Positions 8,670 through 18,125 of a stretch of 64,000 nucleotides of DNA are shown in pieces. Each line of letters starts with the position of its first letter. The first letter of the stretch is position 1. The stretch spans positions 28,097 through 92,096 of the forward strand of contig NZ_VCEI01000032.1 of the NCBI RefSeq assembly GCF_005860765.1. Direction: 5' to 3'. The notes under the pieces are model-generated. The model was not told the origin of the DNA and made no database searches. It saw only the letters and a list, made by a program, of their open reading frames with translations. Position numbers and translations under genes: made by a program. The stretch is from Dyadobacter sediminis (GTDB lineage Bacteria; Bacteroidota; Bacteroidia; Cytophagales; Spirosomataceae).

Positions 8670-9218
8670 ATGAAAATATACACCAAAACAGGTGACAAAG
8701 GCACCACTTCCCTGATCGGAGGCACACGCCTGAGCAAGGCACACGTCCGGATCGATGCCTATGGAACCGTTGATGAGCTGAACAGTTACATCGGAATGCT
8801 GCGCGACCAGCCCGTCAATGAAAACCGGAGAGACATTCTGAAAGAAATTCAGGACCGGCTATTCACAATCGGATCACACCTTGCTTCCGAGTCGGACCAG
8901 ACCAAACGCATTCTTCCGGATTTGTCCGAAAATGACGTCACAGTACTGGAAAGTGCAATGGACTTTATTGATTCACAGGTTCCGCCGCTCAGGGCATTTG
9001 TCCTGCCCGGCGGACATCCGTCCGTTTCCTTCGGCCACATTGCCAGAACGGTGTGCCGCCGGGCCGAGCGCGCCGTTATTCATCTTCAGCAGGGTGAAGA
9101 AGTCGAAGAAATTGTGATCCGTTATCTCAACCGTCTTTCCGACTATCTTTTTATGCTTTGCCGCGCCATGACTTATGAATTGAATATTGAAGAAGTAACC
9201 TGGAAACCACGCATTTAG
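8670..9218 (+). CDS. PduO-type cob(I)yrinic acid a,c-diamide adenosyltransferase
   Basis: 182-residue ATP:corrinoid adenosyltransferase that makes adenosylcobalamin from reduced B12. Diagnostic motifs: TKTGDKGTTSLIGG at residues 5-18 (ATP phosphate loop), RIDAYGTVDELNSYIG, FVLPGG...ARTVCRRAER, and YLNRLSDYLFMLCRAM near the C-terminus. The start at 8670 gives the usual MKIYTKTGDKG N-terminus; the 11-residue upstream extension starts with TTG and is rejected. It fits an organism that takes up corrinoids (compare the BtuB-like receptor at 31.2 kb and the importer at 50-53 kb). No cobalamin riboswitch is visible upstream. Confidence 0.93.
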   Translation: MKIYTKTGDKGTTSLIGGTRLSKAHVRIDAYGTVDELNSYIGMLRDQPVNENRRDILKEIQDRLFTIGSHLASESDQTKRILPDLSENDVTVLESAMDFIDSQVPPLRAFVLPGGHPSVSFGHIARTVCRRAERAVIHLQQGEEVEEIVIRYLNRLSDYLFMLCRAMTYELNIEEVTWKPRI

Positions 9219-9322
9219 CCTCAAAAATAATTGTTGTACTAAATATTAGAAACTTATTGAAATAATTCAGTAAATTGCGGAAATCAGTCAAGATGAACAA
9301 TTACAATTAAATTTTTGGCACC

Positions 9323-10390
9323 ATGACAGCCGACACAGTACAAATTGAGGTTCAGCAGACGTCAAAGTCACGTCTGCATGAGGTTGATTTCAACAATCTC
9401 GTTTTCGGACGGAATATTTCCGACCACATGTTTATTGCAGAATACCGCGAAGGTCAATGGCAGGATCTCCGGATCGTCCCATACGGCGACCTTTCGCTAA
9501 GCCCTGCAACTGCTGCCCTTCATTACGGACAAGCTATTTTTGAAGGGATGAAAGCCTATAAAAATGAAGATAATGAAGTGCTGCTCTTCCGTGCTGTCGA
9601 CAACTGGAAAAGGCTTAACAAATCGGCTGAAAGGCTTTGCATGCCAACGATTCCCGAGGAAATTTTCATGAACGGCCTGACTGAACTGCTGCGCCTGGAT
9701 GCGGAATGGGTTCCTTCCCAGGACGGCTGCTCGCTGTATATTCGTCCGTATATGTTTGCAACAGACCCTTACATTGGTGTAAAACCGTCTGATTCATACT
9801 ATTTTATCATTTTTACAAGCCCGGTTGGCACGTATTATGCCAAGCCTCCGCGCGTGAAAGTGGAAACGCACTACATCCGTGCTGCGGAAGGCGGCGTGGG
9901 CGCTACCAAATGCGCCGGAAATTATGCCGGCTCGCTTTATCCTGCCAAGCTTGCACAGCAGGAAGGATACGATCAGCTGATCTGGACGGATGCCCGCGAG
10001 CATGCCTATATTGAAGAATCGGGAACGATGAACATCATGTTCATACTGAACGGCAAACTGGTTACGCCTTACGTTTCCGAAACAACGCTTGACGGTATTA
10101 CGCGTAAAAGCATCGTCGCCGTTGCGCAGCATTGGGGAATTCCGGTTGAGGAGCGCAGGGTAAGTGTAAAGGAAATTATCGACGGCCTGAAAGACGGAAG
10201 CCTTGAAGCCGCATTTGGTGCAGGAACGGCAGTTGTTATTTCTCCGTTTGCAAGCATCGCTTACGAGGGCGTGGATTATGCATTGCCGGAAATCAAGGAA
10301 GATTCGTTTGTTAATAAAATAAAAAAATACCTGACTGACCTTCGCACCGGAAAGGAAGAAGACGTTTTTGGCTGGATGCTGAAAGTGTAG
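9323..10390 (+). CDS. ilvE: Branched-chain amino acid aminotransferase
   Basis: 355-residue fold-type IV PLP enzyme catalysing the last step of valine, leucine and isoleucine synthesis, or the first step of their breakdown. Signature regions: HYGQAIFEGMKAY, YIRPYMFATDPYIGV, GGVGATKCAGNYAGSLYPAKLAQ with the Schiff-base lysine at residue 196, EESGTMNIMF (carboxylate gate) and TLDGITRKSI. Length and motifs match bacterial/eukaryotic-type BCAT. Monocistronic, with a hairpin terminator about 30 nt after the stop. Confidence 0.95.
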   Translation: MTADTVQIEVQQTSKSRLHEVDFNNLVFGRNISDHMFIAEYREGQWQDLRIVPYGDLSLSPATAALHYGQAIFEGMKAYKNEDNEVLLFRAVDNWKRLNKSAERLCMPTIPEEIFMNGLTELLRLDAEWVPSQDGCSLYIRPYMFATDPYIGVKPSDSYYFIIFTSPVGTYYAKPPRVKVETHYIRAAEGGVGATKCAGNYAGSLYPAKLAQQEGYDQLIWTDAREHAYIEESGTMNIMFILNGKLVTPYVSETTLDGITRKSIVAVAQHWGIPVEERRVSVKEIIDGLKDGSLEAAFGAGTAVVISPFASIAYEGVDYALPEIKEDSFVNKIKKYLTDLRTGKEEDVFGWMLKV

Positions 10391-10417
10391 TCTTAAAAAG
10401 ATCGGAAGTTCATTCTT

Positions 10418-10478
10418 AAAAGTTCAAAGCAGGGATTCACGGCATCGTGCAGTTCCCGGCTTTGAACTTTTCTGTTTT
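10418..10478 (+). terminator. Terminator downstream of ilvE
   Basis: A 13-bp stem (10418-10430 with 10459-10471) encloses a 28-nt loop and is followed by T-rich sequence. The segment around its right arm (TTTGAACTTTTCTGTTT) is repeated directly 24 nt later, up to the end of the convergent AraC gene. Confidence 0.7.
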
Positions 10479-10502
10479 TGTTTTATTTGAACTTTTCTGT
10501 TT

Positions 10503-11393
10503 CTATATGAATGTCCTCGTGCCGGAATAGTTGTCACGAAATTCCTTTGGCGTGCAGCCGTTTTTATTCTTGAAAATCCGGTTGAAATAAGAAAGATTAT
10601 TGAACCCGCATTTGTACGCAATTTCCGAAATCGTATTGGACGTATTGATCAGCGACCGGGAAGCATGGCCAAGCCGGATTTCGTTCAAGCTTTCGATAAA
10701 GGTTTTACCCGTTCTTTTTTTGATAAACCGGCTGAAAGAAACTTCCGACATTCCCGCCAGTTTGGATACGACTTCCAGATTTATTTCCTTATCGTAATTG
10801 TCGCGCATATGCGCAAATACCTTTTCAATCCGGCGGCTGTTGTAATTGATTTTTTCATCAATAAAAGTACTGTTCGACAAGGTGCGCATGTTTCTGGAAA
10901 CGGACAGATCATGCAAAATCGACATCAGTTCAAGAATCGAGTCAAACCCGCTTTTTTGTACAAGTGCTTTCAGCCGGGGAACAATGCGTTCAATGGTTTC
11001 CTTGGAGAATGAAATTCCTTTTGAGGATTTTTCCAGCAGCGAACGTATGAAAAATAACTGGTTGCGGCGCAGAAATTTATCATCAAAAAGATCCCGGTGA
11101 AACTGCACCGTAATTTCATACACTTCGGGCATTCCTTCCTGCCATTTGTAATTATGATTCAGCCAGCAATGCGAAAGGTTATTGCCTACAAGCACAAGCT
11201 CTTCATTGTCAATAGCTTCGGTATGATCGCCTACAATTCTCTTCACACCTTTGCCGCCAATAATGAGATTCAGCTCAAACTCGTCGTGATTATGCAGCGG
11301 AAAATCAAAGAACGTTTTGTTTCTGGCAAAAATGGTAAAACAGTCATATTGGGTCAAAGGGGTAATTTCACGGTAAATTTCACTCATAGACAT
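10503..11393 (-). CDS. AraC-family transcriptional regulator, probable regulator of the mannoside locus
   Basis: 296-residue regulator. An N-terminal cupin-type sensing domain (FPLHNHDEFELNLIIGGKGVKRIVGD, about residues 31-56) is joined to a C-terminal pair of helix-turn-helix motifs (about 195-290; EVVSKLAGMSEVSFSRFIKKRTGKTF and ISEIAYKCGFNNLSYFNRIFKNKNG). It is divergent from the symporter-GH130 pair across a 268-bp AT-rich spacer, the usual place for a local activator. The effector is probably a sugar (inference from context and cupin domain). Start may be the ATG at 11393 or at 11387. Confidence 0.9.
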   Translation of the reverse strand: MSMSEIYREITPLTQYDCFTIFARNKTFFDFPLHNHDEFELNLIIGGKGVKRIVGDHTEAIDNEELVLVGNNLSHCWLNHNYKWQEGMPEVYEITVQFHRDLFDDKFLRRNQLFFIRSLLEKSSKGISFSKETIERIVPRLKALVQKSGFDSILELMSILHDLSVSRNMRTLSNSTFIDEKINYNSRRIEKVFAHMRDNYDKEINLEVVSKLAGMSEVSFSRFIKKRTGKTFIESLNEIRLGHASRSLINTSNTISEIAYKCGFNNLSYFNRIFKNKNGCTPKEFRDNYSGTRTFI

Positions 11394-11535
11394 TCAGGTT
11401 AAAGGTATATACAGGTACGGTAACCGGGGGCAAGTAAAGTATCATGCAAAATTAGCTTGCATTAAGAATATTATTCAATCAAATATTACAAAATTTTATG
11501 ATTTTTATTGAGATAACACAAATTAATCCTTCAAT

Positions 11536-11557
11536 TTAGCAATTTACTAATTAGCAA
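11536..11557. promoter_or_regulatory. Direct repeat TTAGCAA, candidate AraC-type operator
   Basis: Two copies of TTAGCAA (11536-11542 and 11551-11557) lie in direct orientation 15 bp apart, about 60 bp upstream of a TAnnTTTG motif. AraC-family activators bind direct repeats, so this is a candidate site for the divergent regulator. Spacing is shorter than the classical arrangement; low certainty. Confidence 0.3.
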
Positions 11558-11617
11558 ATAGTCGTTTTTAATTTAATTCAAGATAAGATAGTATTATATA
11601 AATACGGATTCAGCGAA

Positions 11618-11625
11618 TACTTTTG
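11618..11625 (+). promoter_or_regulatory. Candidate -7 element (TACTTTTG) for the symporter-phosphorylase operon
   Basis: Matches the Bacteroidota -7 consensus TAnnTTTG and would start transcription about 30 nt before the ATG at 11662. No clear -33 TTTG lies at the expected distance, as might be expected of an activator-dependent promoter. Confidence 0.35.
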
Positions 11626-11661
11626 CAGATGTTTGTGGCTGATTCCGGAAAATCCGACCGC

Positions 11662-13494
11662 ATGAAGATACAATCCATTGATTTGCTTGTCATTATCCTA
11701 TATCTCGTTTTGGTAACCATCATCGGTGTCATACTTAAAAAGCAGGCGGCAAAAAGCAAAAATGATTACTTGCTTGGCGGAAAATCCATGCCTTACTGGA
11801 TGCTCGGCGTTTCCAATGCATCGGGAATGTTCGACATTTCAGGAACCGTGTGGATGGTCGCAATCATGTTTGTGTATGGCCTTAAAAGCGTGTGGCTTCC
11901 GTGGTTATGGCCCGTTTTCAATCAGGTGTTCATGATGGTTTACCTGTCCATATGGCTGCGCCGTTCCAATGTCTCCACCGGGGCCGAATGGATGCTTACC
12001 CGTTTTGGCAACAAGCCTGATGCGCAGCCGGCACACCGTGTAATCGTTGCATTTGCATTGCTGAGCTGCATCAGTTTCATGACTTACGGGTTTATTGGTC
12101 TGGGAAAATTCCTTGAAATATTCATTCCCTGGCAATCGGTGCAGCTTTACGTTCCGTTTATACACATTGCTCCTGAATACGTACCGCATGCATACGGGAT
12201 TGTATTTACTCTGTTTACCGTTTTTTATTCCTTGCTGGGCGGGATGAAAAGCATTGTGTGGGTGGATCTCATTCATTATATCATCATGGCGATTGTATCC
12301 GTTACCGTTGCCGGCATTGCCATGAATGCCTTGCATAAAGCCGGCAGCCTGCCGGTTCCGGACGGATGGCATCATCTGTTTTTCGGCAAGGAACTGGGAC
12401 TGAACTGGAACGGATACATTTCGGATGTAAACAGAAAAATCGAAACAGACGGCTTTTCACCGTTCGGCTACTTCTTTGCGCTGATGTCGGCAAAAGGAAT
12501 TCTTGCAAGCCTCGCCGGACCGGCGCCGAATTATGACATGCAGAAAATCCTCTCGGCCAGATCGCCGCGCGAGGCTGCGTTAATGAGCATGATCGTGAAT
12601 GTTGTGCTGCTGCCGACGCGTTATCTTTTCATCATGGGAGTTACCGTAATCGGTTTGCTTTTTTACCGTGACCTCAACATTTCCTCTGCAAACGGAACGG
12701 ATTTCGAACGCATTCTGCCCGCAGTTCTGAACACGTACATTCCGCCCGGCCTGCTTGGCTTGGTACTGATTGGATTGATGGGCGCTTTTATGGGCACTTT
12801 TGCAGGCACTTTCAATGCAGCGCAGGCTTATCTTGTCAACGATATTTACCTGAAATCCGTAAATCCGAACGCCAGCAACAAACAGGTTACAAGAATGAAT
12901 TATCTGCTTGGCATAGTCGTCGTGTTCATCAGTATCCTGCTCGGGTTTCTTGCAAAAGATGTGAACAGCATCCTGCAATGGATTGTCTCCGCATTGTTTG
13001 GCGGCTACATTGCTTCCAACGTACTGAAATGGCACTGGTGGCGGCTGAACAGTACCGGTTTTTTCTGGGGAATGCTTGCCGGCATTGTTTCGGCGATGGT
13101 CTTTCCTTACCTTTTTCCGGACGCTTTGCCATTGTTTTACTTTCCGGCCATATTGCTCGTTTCTGCTGCCGGCGCTATTGCGGGATCATTGCTGACACCT
13201 GCGACAGATATGGAAGTACTCACCAAGTTTTACAGGAATGTCATGCCGTGGGGATTCTGGAAACCCGTGCGTGAAGCCATTCGGCGCGAAGATCATTCCT
13301 TTGCTCCCGATATGAATTTCAGGAAAGATCTGTTCAATGTAGCAGTCGGAATTGTTGCGCAGACTGCCATTACTGTATTACCTGTATTTTTCATACTCAT
13401 GATGCCTTTGCAAACGTGTATTTCCGCTTTGGTGCTGGTGGTCTGCATACTTGTGCTCTGGAAAACATGGTACCGGAAATTGCCGCTGAATTAA
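11662..13494 (+). CDS. Sodium:solute symporter (SSS family), probable mannoside importer
   Basis: 610-residue inner-membrane protein with about 13-14 hydrophobic segments. SSS landmarks: DYLLGGKSMPYWMLGVSNASGMFDISGT near the N-terminus, YSLLGGMKSIVWVDLIHYIIMAIVSV in the middle, and GLMGAFMGTFAGTFNAAQAYLVND. These bind Na+ and a sugar or other small solute. The start at 11662 (MKIQSIDLLV) is preferred over the TTG at 11623 because it begins just before helix 1 and follows the -7 motif. It is 33 nt from the GH130 gene. In Bacteroides a symporter next to a mannosylglucose phosphorylase is part of the mannan pathway, so disaccharide import is likely (inference). Confidence 0.9.
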   Translation: MKIQSIDLLVIILYLVLVTIIGVILKKQAAKSKNDYLLGGKSMPYWMLGVSNASGMFDISGTVWMVAIMFVYGLKSVWLPWLWPVFNQVFMMVYLSIWLRRSNVSTGAEWMLTRFGNKPDAQPAHRVIVAFALLSCISFMTYGFIGLGKFLEIFIPWQSVQLYVPFIHIAPEYVPHAYGIVFTLFTVFYSLLGGMKSIVWVDLIHYIIMAIVSVTVAGIAMNALHKAGSLPVPDGWHHLFFGKELGLNWNGYISDVNRKIETDGFSPFGYFFALMSAKGILASLAGPAPNYDMQKILSARSPREAALMSMIVNVVLLPTRYLFIMGVTVIGLLFYRDLNISSANGTDFERILPAVLNTYIPPGLLGLVLIGLMGAFMGTFAGTFNAAQAYLVNDIYLKSVNPNASNKQVTRMNYLLGIVVVFISILLGFLAKDVNSILQWIVSALFGGYIASNVLKWHWWRLNSTGFFWGMLAGIVSAMVFPYLFPDALPLFYFPAILLVSAAGAIAGSLLTPATDMEVLTKFYRNVMPWGFWKPVREAIRREDHSFAPDMNFRKDLFNVAVGIVAQTAITVLPVFFILMMPLQTCISALVLVVCILVLWKTWYRKLPLN

Positions 13495-13527
13495 CTTTTT
13501 ATTTTACCCTACATATAGAATACTGTC

Positions 13528-14724
13528 ATGAATAAATTTCAGGATCGCCTTGCACAAATTACAGCCGAAAAGGAAGCATTGCTGCTCAGACCGAATGTGG
13601 AGGTCCTGCCCGGAAACGGAAATTATGACCGGTACAGATTCCCCGTTCTCACCAGCGCGCACGCACCGGTTATCTGGGAATACGACCTGAACCCGGAAAC
13701 CAATCCTTACTTCATGAAGCGCTTCGGGGTCAATTCGGTATTCAATGCGGCGGCAATCCGGTTTGAGGGTAAATACATTGTCGTAGCGCGCGTAGAAGGC
13801 TATGACCGGAAATCGTTCTTTGCCGTTGCCGAAAGTCCGAATGGCATTGACAATTTCAGGTTTTGGGAATATCCGGTTCATGTGCCGGAAACCGAAGTTC
13901 CCGACGGCAATGTTTATGACATGCGACTCACTGCGCATGAAGACGGATGGATTTACGGACTTTTCTGTACCGAACGCAAAGATCCCGGTGCAATGCCCGG
14001 CGACGAATCTGCAGCCATAGCGCAATGCGGGATTGCACGAACTAAAAACCTGAAAAACTGGGAAAGGCTGAAAGATCTTGTAACGCCGTCCGCGCAGCAG
14101 CGGAACGTTGTGCTGCATCCGGAATTTGTTGACGGGAAATACGCCTTTTACACACGTCCGCAGGATGGCTTTATAGAAGCAGGAACAGGCGGCGGCATCG
14201 GACTGGGCTTATCGGCAAGCATTGAAAATGCAGCAATTGACAAAGAATATATCATACATCAGAAAAAGTACCACACCATTTATGAAGCCAAGAACGGACT
14301 CGGCCCGGCGCCTATCAAAACGGAAAAAGGATGGTTGCATCTGGCGCATGGAGTCAGGAAAACGGCTGCCGGACTGCGGTATGTACTCTATCTATTTATG
14401 ACTGACTTACAGGATCTTACAAAAATAACGCATAAGCCGGCAGGTTACTTTTTAGCTCCGGAAGGCGAAGAGCGCACCGGCGATGTACCGAACGTCGTTT
14501 TCTGCAACGGGTGGATTCCGGATGATGACGGGAATGTGTACATTTACTATGCTTCTTCCGACACAAGGCTTCATGTTGCCACTTCTACGCTGGACAAACT
14601 CTGCGATTACGTAATTAACACGCCGGAAGACGGATTAAGATCAGCCACTTCACTGCAGACGTTAAATACCCTTATTGACCGGAACAAAACGTACCTCAAC
14701 AGCATTCAGCCGGTTATTATCTGA
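13528..14724 (+). CDS. GH130 phosphorylase, probable 4-O-beta-D-mannosyl-D-glucose phosphorylase
   Basis: 398-residue cytoplasmic enzyme (no signal peptide) of glycoside hydrolase family 130. It would split mannosyl-beta-1,4-glucose with phosphate into mannose 1-phosphate and glucose. Seen: NPYFMKRFGVNSVFNAAAIRFEGKYIVVARVEG, PDGNVYDMRLTAHEDG with the Asp at exactly residue 131 (the catalytic Asp position known for the Bacteroides fragilis enzyme), LHPEFVDGKYAFYTRPQDGF and HTIYEAKNGLGPAPIKTEKGWL. Length agrees with the mannosylglucose phosphorylase subgroup. Operon with the symporter. The pathway's mannobiose 2-epimerase and mannanase are not in the window, so the true donor could instead be another mannoside. 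Confidence 0.9.
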   Translation: MNKFQDRLAQITAEKEALLLRPNVEVLPGNGNYDRYRFPVLTSAHAPVIWEYDLNPETNPYFMKRFGVNSVFNAAAIRFEGKYIVVARVEGYDRKSFFAVAESPNGIDNFRFWEYPVHVPETEVPDGNVYDMRLTAHEDGWIYGLFCTERKDPGAMPGDESAAIAQCGIARTKNLKNWERLKDLVTPSAQQRNVVLHPEFVDGKYAFYTRPQDGFIEAGTGGGIGLGLSASIENAAIDKEYIIHQKKYHTIYEAKNGLGPAPIKTEKGWLHLAHGVRKTAAGLRYVLYLFMTDLQDLTKITHKPAGYFLAPEGEERTGDVPNVVFCNGWIPDDDGNVYIYYASSDTRLHVATSTLDKLCDYVINTPEDGLRSATSLQTLNTLIDRNKTYLNSIQPVII

Positions 14725-14948
14725 GAAAAATAGTACAGATCCCGATGATACCTGAAAGCGTTGATGCTGTATTGAATTTGTACATCTGCTTTTGCCCCCC
14801 TGTTTCAGCCATAAAGCGTATACTACTTTAAGTCACACTGAATTTGCTCATTTTTCAAAGGCGTAATTTCATAATCAAATCATTAAAATGCTAAAAATGT
14901 GTTATTTTCAGATAAAAAATAACTATATACGGAACATACAGATATTGG

Positions 14949-14956
14949 TATATTTG
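14949..14956 (+). promoter_or_regulatory. Candidate -7 element (TATATTTG) for susC
   Basis: Perfect TAnnTTTG match, 72 nt before the SusC start, in the AT-rich 300-bp spacer 14725-15021. No good -33 box is present and no other structure is seen in that spacer. Confidence 0.3.
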
Positions 14957-15027
14957 ATCAAATTTTATAATAATAACCTGTTGTCAGGTAGTCCATTTAT
15001 CTACATTTTACTTATTTAATAATGCGT

Positions 15028-18000
15028 ATGAAAAAACGAATACTACTTATGGTATTGTTACTGCTTTCCGTGTGCTCCATGCACAGTTATGCACAGGAAA
15101 TGACAGTAACAGGAAAAGTCACCGAAGAAGCTGGAGGAGAAGTGGCCGGGGTCAACGTTGTAGTAAAAGGTTCAAGCCGCGGTACAACTACAAACGACAA
15201 AGGCGAATACAGTATCAGTGTTGAAAAAGGCAAAATCCTGACCTTCAGTTTTATTGGTTTCAACTCGAAGGAAGTAACAGTCGGCAGTGAATCAATAATA
15301 AATGTTTCACTCACACCGGAAGCCACCGCTTTAAATGAAGTCGTTGTAACCGCTTTGGGTATTAAAAGAGAGAAAAAAGCCTTGGGCTATGCTGTATCGG
15401 AGCTAAAAGGCGAAGAACTGGTTCAGGCACGCTCCACCAACATGGCCAATACACTGGTTGGCAAAGTAGCCGGTCTGAATATTACAAGTACAGCAACCGG
15501 CCCCGGCGGATCAACACGTATAACACTGCGCGGTAACGGATCAATAGATAATAACAACCAGCCTTTGATTATCATAGACGGTATTCCTATTGATAACAGC
15601 AACCTCGGAGCAGCCGGAATGTGGGGCGGTGGTGATCGCGGCGACGGAATTTCAAGCTTGAACCCTTCGGAAATCGAAAGCATGAGCGTATTAAAAGGTG
15701 CGACAGCAGCAGCACTTTACGGTTCGCGCGCATCCAATGGCGCTATTCTTGTTACCACAAAAGGGGGAAAAGCAGGAAAAGGAATTGGCGTAGAAATCAA
15801 CTCCAATATTACTACGGATGATTTGCTGATTACCAAGTTCAAGGATTTTCAGTATGAATATGGAATGGGAAGAAACGGAGTAAAACCTACAACCCGCGAA
15901 GAAGCAATGAGTTCTTCCAGCTTCGGTGCCAAACTGGACGGATCAAGTGTTATTCAGTATGACGGTGTTTCACGTCCTTATTCTGCTGTAAAAGATAACC
16001 TTACCAAATTCTACAAAACAGGAAGCACTTTCAATAATTCAGTTGCATTGACCGGTGCTACAGAGAACATTACTTATCGTTTGTCTCTGGCAAACATGAA
16101 CAACAAGGGCCTGATTCCTGACAATACGCTTGACAGACAGAATTATTCCCTTAATGTCAATGGAACCCTTAGCAAAAACCTGAGCATACTGGCTAATGTA
16201 AAATACATCAAAGAGAAAAGCCATAACAGGCCAAGGGTTTCCGATTCGCCCGGAAATGCCAATTACACCCTGGTGAACATGCCGACTACACTAAGTGTGG
16301 AAACCATGAAGCAAAGTATGCTGGATGATCGTGGCTATGAACAGGTTTGGGGTGACAACATTTATGTGGACAACGCTTACTTTGCAGCAACCCAGTTTCA
16401 GCAGGACGATAATAAAGACCGCTTTATTGTCTCCTTTGAACCAAGGTATAATTTCACAGACTGGTTATATGCAAAAGCGCGTGTAGGTTTTGACAAATAC
16501 TTTTACAACTACACAGCTATAACCCCGACCGGAACGCCTTACCAACCACTTGGCGGTTTTGACAAAAACGTACAGTCATTTTCGGAAGTCAACTCGGAGC
16601 TCCTCTTCGGAATAAACAGAAAGCTCGTTGGTGACCTGAACCTGAATATGCTGATTGCAGGAAACTTAATGAAACAAGTTGTAAAACAGGATTATATCAG
16701 CGGATCAAGTTTTAACATTCCGTTTTTCTATGATATAACCAATATCAATCCGGCTTCACGCAATGCTTCTTATAACTACATTGAAAAAAGAATCAATTCG
16801 GTATACGGTTCGGCTGAGTTTTCATACAAAAGCTATGCATATGTAACTGTTACCGGCCGAAATGACTGGTTCTCAACACTTGCACCTGGAAAAAACAGTT
16901 TATTTTACCCTTCCATCGCAGGTAGTTTCGTATTATCAGAAGCTATAAGATTGCCTTCAGTAATAAGTTATGCCAAATTGAGAGGTTCATGGGCAAAAGC
17001 AGGCGGCGATACAAATCCTTACAGGCTTTCCCTATACTATGGACTTTCCGGAGCCCATATTGGATCTCCGCTTGCACAAATCAATGGAAGTACTGTACCA
17101 TATGCAGGACTTCAGCCCCTAAGAAGTTACACGTATGAGTTAGGACTGGAAAACAGGCTTTTCAACAACCGACTTGGTCTTGACTTTACCTATTACGATC
17201 GCCAGACCAAGGACGATATTGTTGCTGCATCTATTTCCGGAACTTCCGGCTTTACCAGCGTACTGCTTAACGTTGGACAAATATCCAATCGCGGAGTTGA
17301 GTTGATGCTGAATTACGATCTGATTAAAAACAAAAATTTCACCTGGGATATTTCCTATAATCTTGGATACAATAAAAGCAATGTAGTTTTCCTTGGCGAT
17401 GGCCTGGAAAGTATACAGGTTGACAATCCCCGTTCTCAAACAGCCTATGTATTTCAACAGGTTGGCCAGCCTTTCAGCTTGCTGAAAGCAACTTCTTTTG
17501 TAAGGGATGATCAGGGACGAATCGTATATAATGCTCAAGGTTTGCCGCTTAAAGGTGATTTGAAACCTTATGGAACCGGAATCTCGCCCTATACAATGGG
17601 CTTTACTACCAATTTCAGATACAAAGGCGTTGGTCTTTCTGTTTTGTTTGATGGTCGTTTTGGCGGTCATCTTTATTCCGGAACAAATGCTTTGGCTACA
17701 CGATACGGCTTGTCCAAAGAGTCACTTGTCGGTCGTGAAACAGGCGTTGTGGGCGAAGGTGTAAATGAAGAAGGAGAAATCAATACGGTAAGTGTACCGG
17801 CCACTCAATACTATGAAAACCTCTACAATTTTGGTGAGCCTTTCATTTACAAGTCGGATTTCATCAAGCTTCGTCAGGTGATACTTGATTACAGCATCCC
17901 TGCAAGAGTTTTCGGCAGATCGCCGTTCAAAGGAGTATCGGTTTCGCTTGTGGGCAGAAACCTTGCAATTCTGATGAAGAAAACGCCTAACATCGACCCG

Positions 18001-18096
18001 GAATCGACTTATGGAAACGGTAATGCACAAGGCTATGAATTTGCCGGCGTGCCTACAACCCGTAGTATTGGTGTGAACCTTAACCTGAAATTCTGA
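15028..18096 (+). CDS. SusC-like TonB-dependent outer-membrane transporter
   Basis: 1022-residue outer-membrane channel that pairs with SusD to import oligosaccharides or other nutrients using TonB energy. A signal peptide ends at SYA-Q (about residue 22). Residues about 25-105 form a carboxypeptidase-regulatory-like domain (VTGKVTEEAGGEVAGVNVVVKGSSRGTTTND). Then comes a SusC-type plug (NEVVVTALGIKREKKALGY, LIIIDGIPIDNS, MSVLKGATAAALYGSRASNGAILVTTKGG) and a 22-strand barrel ending in a hydrophobic C-terminal strand (VNLNLKF). No anti-sigma FecR domain is fused, so it is not an obvious sigma/anti-sigma-controlled transporter. The tandem SusD gene starts 30 nt later. Confidence 0.96.
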   Translation: MKKRILLMVLLLLSVCSMHSYAQEMTVTGKVTEEAGGEVAGVNVVVKGSSRGTTTNDKGEYSISVEKGKILTFSFIGFNSKEVTVGSESIINVSLTPEATALNEVVVTALGIKREKKALGYAVSELKGEELVQARSTNMANTLVGKVAGLNITSTATGPGGSTRITLRGNGSIDNNNQPLIIIDGIPIDNSNLGAAGMWGGGDRGDGISSLNPSEIESMSVLKGATAAALYGSRASNGAILVTTKGGKAGKGIGVEINSNITTDDLLITKFKDFQYEYGMGRNGVKPTTREEAMSSSSFGAKLDGSSVIQYDGVSRPYSAVKDNLTKFYKTGSTFNNSVALTGATENITYRLSLANMNNKGLIPDNTLDRQNYSLNVNGTLSKNLSILANVKYIKEKSHNRPRVSDSPGNANYTLVNMPTTLSVETMKQSMLDDRGYEQVWGDNIYVDNAYFAATQFQQDDNKDRFIVSFEPRYNFTDWLYAKARVGFDKYFYNYTAITPTGTPYQPLGGFDKNVQSFSEVNSELLFGINRKLVGDLNLNMLIAGNLMKQVVKQDYISGSSFNIPFFYDITNINPASRNASYNYIEKRINSVYGSAEFSYKSYAYVTVTGRNDWFSTLAPGKNSLFYPSIAGSFVLSEAIRLPSVISYAKLRGSWAKAGGDTNPYRLSLYYGLSGAHIGSPLAQINGSTVPYAGLQPLRSYTYELGLENRLFNNRLGLDFTYYDRQTKDDIVAASISGTSGFTSVLLNVGQISNRGVELMLNYDLIKNKNFTWDISYNLGYNKSNVVFLGDGLESIQVDNPRSQTAYVFQQVGQPFSLLKATSFVRDDQGRIVYNAQGLPLKGDLKPYGTGISPYTMGFTTNFRYKGVGLSVLFDGRFGGHLYSGTNALATRYGLSKESLVGRETGVVGEGVNEEGEINTVSVPATQYYENLYNFGEPFIYKSDFIKLRQVILDYSIPARVFGRSPFKGVSVSLVGRNLAILMKKTPNIDPESTYGNGNAQGYEFAGVPTTRSIGVNLNLKF

Positions 18097-18125
18097 TCCG
18101 GACCTTTTCAGGAAATTATAAAAAC

